The notes under the pieces were generated by a model that was not told where the DNA came from, made no database searches, and saw only the letters and a list, made by a program, of their open reading frames with translations. Shown piece after piece: positions 10,362 to 20,517 of a stretch of 64,000 nucleotides of DNA; position 1 is the stretch's first letter, and each line of letters starts with the position of its first letter. The stretch is from Setoptus koraiensis. Its lineage: Eukaryota; Arthropoda. Where the stretch lies: the NCBI GenBank assembly GCA_048013815.1, contig CM106586.1, positions 18,600,001-18,664,000 of the forward strand, in the 5' to 3' direction. A program made the translations under genes and the position numbers.

Positions 10362-11255
10362 TGTAGTATCATGTTTCCATCAGGCGCCGCATCGTGGCGC
10401 TTCACAATGGTCATCATATCGTGACTCACCTTGACGTTCACCAAACTCACAAAGACCCACTTTCGCCAAGGCAGATTTATTACAAACTATTTTTAGCATT
10501 CATATATAACCAAGATCTACGTTCGTAACCATCCATACGGTCTAATATTATAATCACCATATAAATACAAGTGTAAACCTTATATAAAATAATCAGTAAC
10601 AAATAAACACAAAGAAAAACCACAACTCCAAGTCGTCCAAGTTACTCGTTCCAACATAAACTCGGACGATCTGTGCCATAAGAGGTTACGTACGACGTAT
10701 TTCTGTATTCAGTAGTCACTAATGTACCGGTCACCATACAATAAACATCACTTTAATAAAACCTTATTACAACACATACGGATAAACGCCTCATTAAAAT
10801 ACTCACTCACACGAGACCCAAAACCAGATACGAAATAAACCCACCAAGAGTCCTCACTCAACAGTCCCTACTCATTCGGACTCTTAACGCCAGGCCTCAG
10901 TCCTTCGTCCATTCAGGTCTCACCATCTGAGACCCAAATTGTAAGGACAACTCGTCCCGAGACCCAGCACCCCCGGACTCAACACTACTTCCGGCCCCAG
11001 CCGTTCTATCTCCACAAACCGGGTCCCACCGCGTGTTGGCCCTTCAGCATTCCGGCCTTGCAACCTTGGCCCTTCAGCATTCTATCCCTTGCACATCGGT
11101 CCCTACACGCGCGGTCTAGCTAGGCTCAGCACTCATGATCACCACCACCCACACACCGACCTCGCGTGACACTTCACACGAGGCCTTACTCTGCACACGC
11201 CATCCATCCAGCACACATCACAACACGCTTCCACTCCGCGCGATCATTAAAAAAA
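10362..11255 (+). other. C-rich, G-poor insert, possibly transposon-derived
   Basis: The composition changes sharply: runs of CACCACCCACACACC and repeated GGCCCTTCAGCATTC (twice, about 11038-11082), with GAGACCC phrases recurring at 10820-10965. G is rare for much of the stretch. It carries no long frame on either strand and has no counterpart in the otherwise repetitive array spacer, so it looks inserted. No terminal repeats, target duplication or protein signature were found to name a family. Confidence 0.4.
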
Positions 11256-11429
11256 ATATGAATGATGATTAAAGAAAATGTGAGATGTGAGGTGAGAGTG
11301 AGATGGGTGAGCAAAATTTTCTCCCGTGTGAGGGGCATCTTACGTGTGAGGGTATCACAGAGTGAGACGTCTCACAATGCGTATCACAAGATCACTATGG
11401 CTCCCAACGACCTGATGCCATTAACACAA
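11256..11429 (+). other. Spacer with GTGAG-rich segment
   Basis: No gene is seen. A GGGTGAGCAAAA phrase and dense GTGAG/GTGTGAGG repeats resemble a segment found inside intron 1 of the receptor genes (for example 8243-8262 and 18745-18770), so this may be a misplaced intron fragment. Confidence 0.35.
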
Positions 11430-11665
11430 AGTGCTATTGTGCGTGCAGACAGAATTTCATCGACATGTTGACGATTGAGCCACCAGGAACTCATACATGT
11501 TTGAGAGAAAGAGCAAGATAGCTTCAGCACACAAATGAAGGGTGAATAAAATAATTCGGAGGAAAGAAATTTATGGTCCATGAAGCGAAATTCTATTATC
11601 TATGTCACTAACGCTTAATAAGCGCGGTTTTCTGTTCCTGGACCGGGTGGTAGAACGCAACCAAC
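11430..11665 (+). promoter_or_regulatory. Conserved array element upstream of chemoreceptor gene 3
   Basis: The core CTATTGTGCGTGCAGA starts near 11434, followed by TTTCATCGACATGTTG, ACTCATACATGTTTGAGAG, GATAGCTTCAGCACACAAA, and TTTATGGTCCATGAAGCG. It lies about 377 bp before the ATG. Same blocks, order and spacing as in the other genes. Confidence 0.4.
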
Positions 11666-11812
11666 AACATATCCAAGCAACCGGAGGAGGCTCCTGGACG
11701 AAATTTATCATGTTGATTGGAAATGAAACGGCAACAAGTGAAGAGATAGAATCAAACCGTAATGAAATGTAAAAAGATTTGATCAATTGCATAGGAAGCG
11801 GATATTATTGAG

Positions 11813-14092
11813 ATGGACTCGTTCAGATTCAATTTATTTCGTCGTGCAATTTTCACTATCATCCCTGTCAATGGTTCAGCGAATTTTGTGCGGTCCCTCA
11901 AGGAAGAAGAACGAGCAACACATGTGAACCAGTCGGAGATTGACCACGACCTCAGGGCGAAAAGGCGAACATTGCTCCATGAATTGAGAGCTCGCGTAGC
12001 CATGTTTCTGATAAATAGACAACAAAAGCCTGTCTATCTTCTATTTATAGTGTTCTACTATCTTTTTGGACTCTACTATATATTCGTTGCAATGGTGCGC
12101 GGTTTTGGCAGCAAAAGTATTATCGCTGGATTAGAAGAAAAATATTTGGTCGTAGACGTGTTTTCTCCTTATACTTTCTCTCGAACGATGCACAAAGTGA
12201 TGGCGATACTTCTCATGGAAGTCTACTTATTTCATTCGAAAAGCATCATCGCAGACATGGGCATAGAGACTGGACGCCAACGACGCGATCGGGAAGCAAC
12301 ATACATTGACTGCCTTGAATTAACTCCGAGAGACTGGATGTATATTTTGGGTCTCACAGATAGAGTTCAATGCAAAGATCAGGGGCCTCCTGGGAGAATA
12401 GCTTGCAGCACCCAGCAATTCGAGCTCCAGAGGCAGGCTGCTTCATCGTCAGTTGAAGAGTATCCAAGTCGATTTCTTGGTGCAACTCACACGTACAATG
12501 AACGTAGTGGTATTGCTGTTCGTACCCCTGAATCATCAGATGTGGTCCCAAAAGATTCGGCGCCTACGAACAACAAGGAAAAGTTGTTCAATTTCGACGA
12601 TGATTTTCGAGAAATCAACAATCAGCTAAAGTTTCCGAAGCACCTTCTCGTGAACGGGTCCCCCCATATCATGGATTTGATGTCGCTCAGGATAATGTCA
12701 TATCTGGTACTGTTTGCAATGGTGGTGGCAGTAATGTTCGCCACAGCGGCTATCTGGGCTTCTTTGTTGATTGAAATTCACTACTGTGGAGATTCGGTAT
12801 TATCATTTGTCAGGCACCGCTTTTCACTCTGGTCGTCATTGGTCGTTGCTTGCATAATTATGATGTGTCAATTTACAGAGATGGGACTTTTTCTTCTTCA
12901 CTGCGCAGTGTGCTACAGCAAGGCCAATCAGACGCTCGATTTGGCCTCTCTGTTAATTGAACTGTACCGGTCCTACAGAAAATGTACTCCAAGATTCCGT
13001 ATAGAGAACTTACGAGTGACCAACGGGAACGATCAAATCAGCCGGAACAATGATATCGGCGAAGGAGAGGCCACCGTCCTGAATCATTGTCTATTGGTCG
13101 GAACAATTATCGACAGAGATGAAACAAATCCAATATGGAGTGATCTATCTAAAGATATAGATAGACTCGTCGGGATGATTATGGAGATACGCTCGGACTT
13201 CGACCACCTAAAGCGACGTTTTACACTTGACATAAACTTGGAACTTATCTTCAAGATGCCATGTGTCATAATAACTCTGTCAATGTTGATTGCCGCCAAG
13301 GACCTGAATAATTCGGAAATTCAGATGCTTTATACTACTTTGCCAATATATCTTACTCCCATCTTGGCCATCGGCTATTTTGCCGCTCTAGTCCATTCCA
13401 AGGTGATCGTCATGACATGAGTCATTTGTCTACCTAGTATTGTGACCCTATCTTCTATAACCTAGCGATGAGTGGAAAGTTATCAGCTTCGCCCATATGC
13501 CGCAAGCTATCTCGTATCGTTCTCGTTTCTCTCACTTTTATCCCGAGTCGATCTGCAATTTCCCTCCAACAATGATAAAACATGTTTTGAGAGGAAACTT
13601 GCAGGTCAGACTAGGGTATAATGTGATGATATGGGGACGTACGAAGTCACGCCGCTCACTCCTCTTATCTCCCGATTGCTATTATAACACGGTGGCTATA
13701 ACTAATATCAGATCTTTCATCCATATTTTACGTCCATCTGATTTTGACACCAGTTCAAAGCCATCTATTATGTCTTACAGAATCTCATAACCTATCATTC
13801 CCTCATGACTAGCTGGAATCTCCAGCGATTGTCGTCTATAGAAGACGATCTCAATGATATAAAAAATGTTGCGCTTTTTATCTTCACTGTAAACCCGGTG
13901 ACTTTTGGTAAATTGCCGATGGTAAGTATACCGGGAAAGTCCATTAACTTCACTTTGTGAATCCATAAATGTAGATTCTCTGTTCATCTTATTTCGTATT
14001 GTACCAATATATTCTATTCCAATATACATCTTCGATAGCTGATTGGATGGATCGCATCGGGCATAATATTGTTGTTGCAGTATGTAGTGTGA
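11813..14092 (+). CDS. Gustatory-receptor-like 7TM protein, gene 3
   Basis: Exons are 11813-13402, 13754-13921 and 14039-14092, all phase 0, about 603 residues. The start is MDSFRFNLF, shared with the paralogues. Exon 1 ends ALVHSK before GTGATC. Exon 2 starts FKAIYYVLQNLITYHS and ends LPM before GTAAGT; exon 3 encodes LIGWIASGIILLLQYVV. Membrane segments are visible near residues 75-95, 127-145, 300-325, 348-370, 465-485 and 500-525, plus the C-terminal one. The loop between segments 2 and 3 is long (about residues 170-295) and the least conserved part, ending in the family motif FNFDDDFREI. Topology and tail fit an arthropod chemosensory receptor; the ligand is unknown. Confidence 0.73.
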
Positions 14093-14714
14093 AATTCTAC
14101 TCTTATGAATTGTGCTAATGCTATAAATCAAAGTGAACATTTTTCATGTATAGAATGGGAAAAACTTCATCTCAAATTAATTTCTTAAAAAGTTTTTTGT
14201 TCTTAGCATTCCGAGACCAGCCGAATGTACCTTGGATAGCGTCTATAGGGTCTGGAGGTTTGACTCATCAGTTCAAAGGAACAGATGTAAACCATAGAAA
14301 TTCTAATAGATTCGTGCCACTACTTGACATGTTTTCAGTCAGAAGTTGGTAAGCTAGGTCATTGAGTTCTGTTTTTTCGGTTCACAAATATGGAGAAAAT
14401 CACCCACACTATTTTCCCTGCTGTCTCAAGTGATGTGAGAGTTGATAATTTGATGAAGACATTTCCATCATAGTTTGGGGCGCTAATAGTGGATCGCAAC
14501 CACCAGATACTGATATTTTGAGCAATCTAGGCAATATCCTTTCATTGGTGTATAATCAATTTCTATCTTCGAGATGCGAATGATTGCATGTGATTGCAGT
14601 ATAATTCTTGAGCTTCTCAGGTACAAACAATCTGAGGCATGAGAGATTCCGTGCAATGTTACAATGTTACATGCAAAGGATATCTCTCTAGAGGATAGAA
14701 TTGAGGAGTACATA
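14093..14714 (+). other. Array spacer after gene 3
   Basis: No convincing gene is seen. The 68-codon frame at 14146-14352 lacks recognisable features. Sequence at 14475-14625 is the partner of the diverged duplicate at 10200-10350. Confidence 0.5.
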
Positions 14715-15040
14715 TAAGATGGTTAGACTGTCAAGTGATGAGGATAAATAATAGGCTTCATTGTGCGTGCATGCAGAACACTATAGAAATTTTGTTGATT
14801 GAACTATCAAAAACTTATACATGTCAGAGAGAAAGATCAAGATAGCTTCGACACACACAAAATGCTTAAACTAACATGATTTGGATAAAAGGAATTGATG
14901 ATCCATGGAACGCTATTCTATTCTTACATTTATCTCCTTAAGATTTCTAGTGTTCGATTCAAGAGATAAAATGTATTGAGTAAAGTGTAATTCGATTAGA
15001 GACATTCGACTAAAGCTGAAATATTTCATACTTGCATCAG
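14715..15040 (+). pseudogene. Orphan copy of the receptor upstream region
   Basis: The full conserved element is present: ATGGTTAGACTGTCAAG, then TTGTGCGTGCATGCAG at 14761, AAGATAGCTTCGACACACAC, CTAACATGATTTGG and GATCCATGGAACGC. The leader-like tail runs to about 15040. No receptor coding sequence follows; an LTR-element fossil begins instead at about 15065. It is most simply the front of a receptor unit whose body is gone. Confidence 0.45.
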
Positions 15041-15064
15041 AGCCAAAATCTTCCAATCGAAGAG

Positions 15065-16208
15065 TGTAACAACCTCAGATATGCCCTCTCTTCAGTGAAT
15101 TGGAGAAATGCCACAAAAAATACAGTGTTTGAGATGCATCAATGATAGTGATATAGAGACAAAACCACCTTTTCGAATTCCGGTGATTAATTCATACCGT
15201 ATTTTACTCAATAAAGCTAGTCTTTTGCCGCACCCTATGCGTCGAAAACCTCCTGGAGATACATGATAAAATTTCCAAGATCACCTCAACAACATGAAAC
15301 CTGTAAACCAAATCCAGCATACAACACTCACCCAGAATCAGGATACACCCGCTTATCAATCAACATCGCAAATACAACCGAATACCGATAATGGACAGCA
15401 AAGGACGACTTGCAATAATGGTCTCCAGAATCAAACTGGTCTGACATATTCGAATTTAGTATATTCGTGATCGGAAGGGTCTGCTGATCACAAATATACC
15501 AATTGCATCACTCTTTAGTTTCTCGTTTAGCCGCTAGGCGGTGTTGTTGTTTTTGACTTTCGGGGCCTATATAGCCCCAGTCTCTTGTCATAGAGACACG
15601 TTATTGGTATCGTTGGATAGATCTTTAGAAGACGCATCTATAGAGGGCATAATTTTTCTCAAGACTCGACTCCAAGAATCGAATGTGCTATAATCGAAAT
15701 AACTAAACAGGTGCAGCCGCGCGTTCCTGTCTTTGCCCCACTCTCCTCATCTTAACCCTTTGGCATATCTGACAACCAGCTACACTCGTAACTTGAGTAT
15801 CGCCACTCCGAATAGCAAATTTACGATAACCATAATATCCAGCACCGCATATCAACCCTGTGTACAGTCCTATCCTGACTACTGTCCTGTCCTTATGTTT
15901 AAAAGATAGCGTCATTTCATTAATAAGCTTTTTAAGCAGTTTCATCTGGCTGGTAAGGTTAGCTTGGTTGATAATCAACTTATCCTCGTCCCATGGACTG
16001 TCTAGCCCACTGTGATGAATATCATCTAGATCCATATCTGGCACGGTGATATTGAACGAGATTGTTGTGGATTCGAGGTCAGACTCTTTAGTCACGAAAC
16101 TGACACCATTGGGTAATTTTTGAGACTGCCGGAGGAAAGTGCTGTGTGTGATTGTTGATTGTAATGTTGTTGGGGTAACAATATACGTACTATCTACGCG
16201 TGGGTTCT
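15065..16208 (-). mobile_element. Fossil 3' end of an envelope-bearing LTR retroelement (probable)
   Basis: On the minus strand an open stretch from about 16208 to 15703 has the look of an envelope C-terminus. It shows a serine/threonine-rich ectodomain, a helical stretch (SQMKLLKKLINEM) and one membrane segment (RIGLYTGLICGAGYYGYRKF), followed by a basic tail. It runs into a stretch of about 645 bp (15709-15065) that begins TGTTTAG and ends GTTACA in that orientation and contains a TATATAG box in a GC-rich palindrome, as expected of an LTR. Gag, protease, reverse transcriptase and integrase regions are absent, so the element is broken and only its 3' part is here. Ty3/gypsy errantivirus-type is the likeliest family; BEL/Pao is possible. 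Age cannot be set without the second LTR. It lies between an upright and an inverted copy of the receptor upstream element. Confidence 0.4.
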
Positions 16209-16214
16209 ATTTCT

Positions 16215-16385
16215 TACAGTTGCACTTCACTCAATACATTTTATCTCTTGAACCGAACACTGGAAATCTTGAGGAGATAAATTTTGGAATTGCGCTTCAC
16301 ACGTCATAAAATAATTTCCTCTAAATCATGTTAGTTCAAGCGTTTTGTGTGTGTCGAAGCTATCTTGGTCATTGTCTTTGACAAC
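16215..16385 (-). repeat. Inverted copy of the receptor upstream element
   Basis: Read on the minus strand, this stretch gives AAGATAGCTTCGACACACAC, then CGCTTGAACTAACATGATTT, then TTTATCTCCTCAAGATTTCC and AAGAGATAAAATGTATTGAG. These match the upright copy at 14835-14995 block by block. It abuts the LTR fossil. It is followed directly by the upright spacer of gene 4. Confidence 0.7.
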
Positions 16386-16604
16386 AACTTCGATTATCAA
16401 ATACAAATGAAACAGTTTTGTTTCTCAAACCGAGCATTCAATCGATAGAAAGGTTGAGAAGCCACTGACTCAAGCCACGATACGATCATGTTATAGTGAT
16501 ATTTATCATTCGATACTATTCTTGGAAATAGTTATTAAAAGCTAAAATATTTCATACGGATGATACTCAACCCTATGGAAAGATTGCTTCTGACTCAAGT
16601 GACT

Positions 16605-16840
16605 AAGCTGTATAGTGCGTGCAGAGAGGATTTCATCGACCTGTGGTCGATTGGGGCATCGATTACTCTTACATGTCCATGATAAGAAAATCAAGAGAGC
16701 GGCAATGAACACAGAACGATAGAACCAACAAGATTGTGACGCTGAGAATTTATGGTGCAAGAAGTGCGATTCCAAACTTCTGGTCGCGGACAATTCCTGG
16801 AAAGATCCCAATGTGACTGATCCTAGTGATTGAACACGTT
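16605..16840 (+). promoter_or_regulatory. Conserved array element upstream of chemoreceptor gene 4
   Basis: The core TATAGTGCGTGCAGAGAGG is at 16611, then TTTCATCGACCTGTGG, CTTACATGTCC and GAATTTATGGTGCAAGAAG. The core is 388 bp before the ATG, exactly as in gene 5, to which this whole leader is nearly identical. Confidence 0.4.
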
Positions 16841-16999
16841 TAGTGCAATTTTAAAACACACACTCAACAAATGGCGAAAGAAATTTACGAAGTAAATCGG
16901 AAATGGAATGGAAACAAGTGAAGAGAAAGAATAAAACGGTACTAAAACGTGAAAAGGTTTCTGAGCGTTTACTTTCGTATGTAAGCGGATATTATTGAG

Positions 17000-19230
17000 A
17001 TGGATTCAATCAAATTCAATTTATTTCAGCTTTCAATTTTCGTTGTCATATACCTCATCGGTTCAGGAAATTTCGTGCGTCCACCTGGGGAAGAAGCAAC
17101 ACATAAGGACCAGCCGAAGACCAGCAACGAGCAGAGAGCGAGGAAGCGATCATTGCTCGATGGAATGGGAGCTCGCGTCGTCATATTTCTGAGAAACAGA
17201 CAACAGAAACCGATCTTTCTTTTATGGGTATTCTTTTCTTATCATATTGGGCTTTATCTCCTATTCGTTAACATGGTGCGCGGCTTCGGCAGCAAAAGTC
17301 TTATAGCTCGATTAGAATATTTATTGGTCGACTCATGGACTCCTTATGGCTGCAGTCGGTTGGCCAGCAGAGTTGCAGCAATACTTATCACAGAAGCTTA
17401 CACGTTCCGCACGATGAAGATCGTCGCAGACATGGGGATCGAGACTGGACGTCAACGATACGATCGGGCAGCAACATACATTAATTGCCTTAAATTAACT
17501 CCAAGAGCCTGGATGTATATTTTGGGTCTCAAAGATAAAGTTCGATGCAAAGATAAAACGCATCGTGAGAAAATCGTCCCCAGCACTAAGCAAAGCGAGC
17601 TTCAGTGCAAAGCTGCTTCATCATCAGATGAGGCGCATCAAGATCGATTTCGTATTGCACATCGCGAAATTAGTGACGCTGGTGTCCATGTTCGTGACTT
17701 ATCCATCACGATTCGAGAAGATTCGGCGAAAGGGGGTCGCACAAGAAAAAGATTCAATTTTGACAATGACTTCCGAGAAATTGATTATCAGCTGAAATTT
17801 CCAGAGTACCTAATCGTGAACGGATCTCCACATATCATGGATTTGATGGCACTCAGGATCAGTGTTTACCTGGCGCTATTGAGCATATTTGGGGCAGGAA
17901 CGATCGCTCTTGCACTTGTGCCGTATTTATTCTCGATTGAACTACACTACTGTCGCAATTCCGTGCCATTATTCATCAAGTTCCGTCTATTGAGTTATAT
18001 TTCGACATTCACCGTTATCGCCATCGCACTGGAGCAATTTTCAGAGATGGGACTTTTTCTTCTTAACTGTGGAGTCTGCTACAGTAAGGCTATGCAGACG
18101 CAACACTTGATATCACAGTTAATTGAACTATATCGGTCCTACGGAAAACAAACTTTGAGTTTCTGCGCACCGAAATCTGAACAGAGTTCAGTCAGCTTCA
18201 GGAATCACCGTCCACTAAGCTACTTACTCATCGATAAATATGGAACGAATTCGATATGCAGAGCTCATTCGGAAGAAATAGACAGGCTCGTCGAGATGAT
18301 TATGGAGATACGCTCGGACTTAGACCAACTGAAGCGACGTTATACACTTGACATAAACATGGAACTTTTTTTCAAGATGCCGAGTGTCATACTGACTCTA
18401 TCAGCGATCATGGGACCGCACAACCTGAGCGTCGCGGTAGTTAAAGCAATTTGTATGGTTTTGCCAGGATATTTTGCTCCCATCTTAGTCCTCAGTTTTT
18501 TTGCTGCTCTTGTCCATTCTAAGGTGAACATCACAACAATTGTCATTCGCCTTGTGACCCAATCTTCTGTGGCGCAGCGCTGAGTTTAAAGTTATGATCG
18601 CCGCTTACTCCTCTCAGAGAGCCGTATGTGCTATACGCTATCTAGCATCTTCTACGTTTTCTCTAATCTTGCCCCGACTTGGCCTACGATTTAGCCCTAG
18701 TAATAACGAAGCATGCCTCAGAGGATAAGTTGTAGGTCAGGGTGGGATGGGATGTGAGCAAATGTGCTGATATGAGGACGTGCGGAATCACGCTGCTCAC
18801 TCCTGTAATCTCCCATCATTCGATGACCATAACTAATATCATATACTTTATCCATATTTTACATCCATCGAAACATGTCTCCAGTTCAAGGCCATCTATT
18901 ATGCCTTACAGAATCTCATGACCTACAATTCTTTCATGACTAGCTGGGATCTTCAACGACTGTCGTCAATAGAAGATGATCTCCATGATATCGACAATGT
19001 GGCGCTCTTTATCTTCGTTACAAGCCCGCTTACTTTTGGTAATTTGCCAATGGTAAGTTAATCATCGGAGAGGGAGAATCTCGCACTGCGATTTCTCGAC
19101 TGTTGACACTGTATGATTACGTCATATTTCTCATGTTGCGCCAACACATTCTCTTCCAATATACATATTCTCATAGCTGATTGGTTGGATCGTATCGGGC
19201 ATTATATTGTTGATACAGTATTACGTCTAA
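17000..19230 (+). CDS. Gustatory-receptor-like 7TM protein, gene 4
   Basis: Exons are 17000-18523, 18885-19052 and 19177-19230, phase 0, about 581 residues. It starts MDSIKFNLFQLSIF; exon 1 ends ALVHSK before GTGAAC. Exon 2 begins FKAIYYALQNLMTYNS and ends LPM before GTAAGT; exon 3 encodes LIGWIVSGIILLIQYYV. It is a close paralogue of gene 5 over coding, intron and flanking sequence. Compared with gene 5 it has a shorter pre-TM5 loop (17 residues fewer in exon 1, around residues 400-415) and an N-terminal loop that is a few residues shorter. The close duplicate suggests recent expansion of this receptor type. A chemosensory membrane receptor is inferred; the ligand is unknown. Confidence 0.73.
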
Positions 19231-19559
19231 GATTCTCATCTTAGGAATTGTGCTTATACATGTCGAATAAATTGAAGTGGTTTCGCGTATATAGGGTGAA
19301 ACTTCCCTCTGAATCTCGCTGCGCGAGAAGTGAAGCCAAGCTCAACCTTTGCATGAGACAGATGAAGATGATTTCAACCCAAACAATCTCCCTTGAACTA
19401 CCACGATAGCAAGGCCATGATTGATGGCCGAAGAGAGATTCTATCATGTGTCTCCAGGAGGATGGTGCAAATATTTCTAGCTTCAAATGCCTTTCATGTC
19501 TATCGCTTCACTCCTTCTCTGACATTTCCGATAAACTTAGTGAATTTTCTTCCCTAGTC
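19231..19559 (+). other. Array spacer after gene 4
   Basis: No gene is seen. The first about 110 bp are nearly identical to the sequence after gene 5 (22800-22900). The rest has no partner and no convincing frame. Confidence 0.5.
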
Positions 19560-19574
19560 AATGGACTGTCTCTA

Positions 19575-19765
19575 ATCTAGCTACATTTTACTCGATACAT
19601 GTTATCTCTTTAATCAAGCACTAGAAGTCTCGAGGAGATAAATTTTAGAATAGCGCATCCAAGAACCTAAATTCCCCACCTCAAAATCATGTCAGTTCAA
19701 GCGGTTTGTGTGTGTCGAAACTATCTTGTTCTTTCTCCCTGACAATAGTTTCGTTTATCGAATAC
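19575..19765 (-). repeat. Second inverted copy of the receptor upstream element
   Basis: On the minus strand it reads AAGATAGTTTCGACACACAC, CGCTTGAACTGACATGATTT, TTTATCTCCTCGAGACTTC and AAGAGATAACATGTATCGAG, matching the copy at 16215-16385 and the upright copies. It sits between genes 4 and 5, in the same relative place as the first inverted copy before gene 4. Confidence 0.7.
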
Positions 19766-20124
19766 CTATAAAACAGTTTTGTTTCTCAAACTAAGCATTC
19801 AATCGATAAAAGTTGTGATTATGTTAGTGAGGTAGCAAATCTCGGAAGGCCCGGGACTCGGGGCTTTGTGGAACAATGTACACTCGGACCACGATACCTT
19901 CATGTTATGGTGATATTTATCACTCGATACTAATCTTGGAAATAGTTATCAAAAGCTGGAATATTTCATACGGATGATACTCGACCCTATGGAAAGATTG
20001 CTTCTGACTCAAGTGACGCCAATGCGACTACAAGAAACTGATATTTTTAGAAATTCAGAGGTCATGTGCATTTCGGTTTCCACTAATATGGTTCGAATGT
20101 CAAAACATTGCCATCAATAATAAG

Positions 20125-20355
20125 CTGCATAGTGCGTGCAGAGAGGATTTCATCGAACTGTGGTCGATTGGGGCATCGAGTACTCATACATGTCCAATAA
20201 GAAGATCGGGAAAGCTTCAACAAACAAAAAACGCTCGAACCAACAAGGTTCTGACGCTGAGAATTTATGGTGCATGAAGCGAGATTCTAAACTTCTGGTC
20301 GCGAACAATTCCTGGAAAGATCCCAATGTGACTGATCCTAATGATTGAACACATT
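20125..20355 (+). promoter_or_regulatory. Conserved array element upstream of chemoreceptor gene 5
   Basis: The core CATAGTGCGTGCAGAGAGG is at 20128, then TTTCATCGAACTGTGG, ACTCATACATGTCC and GAATTTATGGTGCATGAAGC. The core is 388 bp before the ATG. Nearly identical to the gene 4 copy. Confidence 0.4.
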
Positions 20356-20517
20356 AAGGAGAGTGCAATTTCAAAACACATATTCGAACTGGCGAAAGAA
20401 ATTTACGAAGTTAATCGGAAATGGAATGGAAACAACGGATTAGAAAGAATAAAACGGTACTAAAACGCGAAAAGGTTTCTGAGCGTTTACTTTCGTATGT
20501 AAGCGGATATTATTGAG

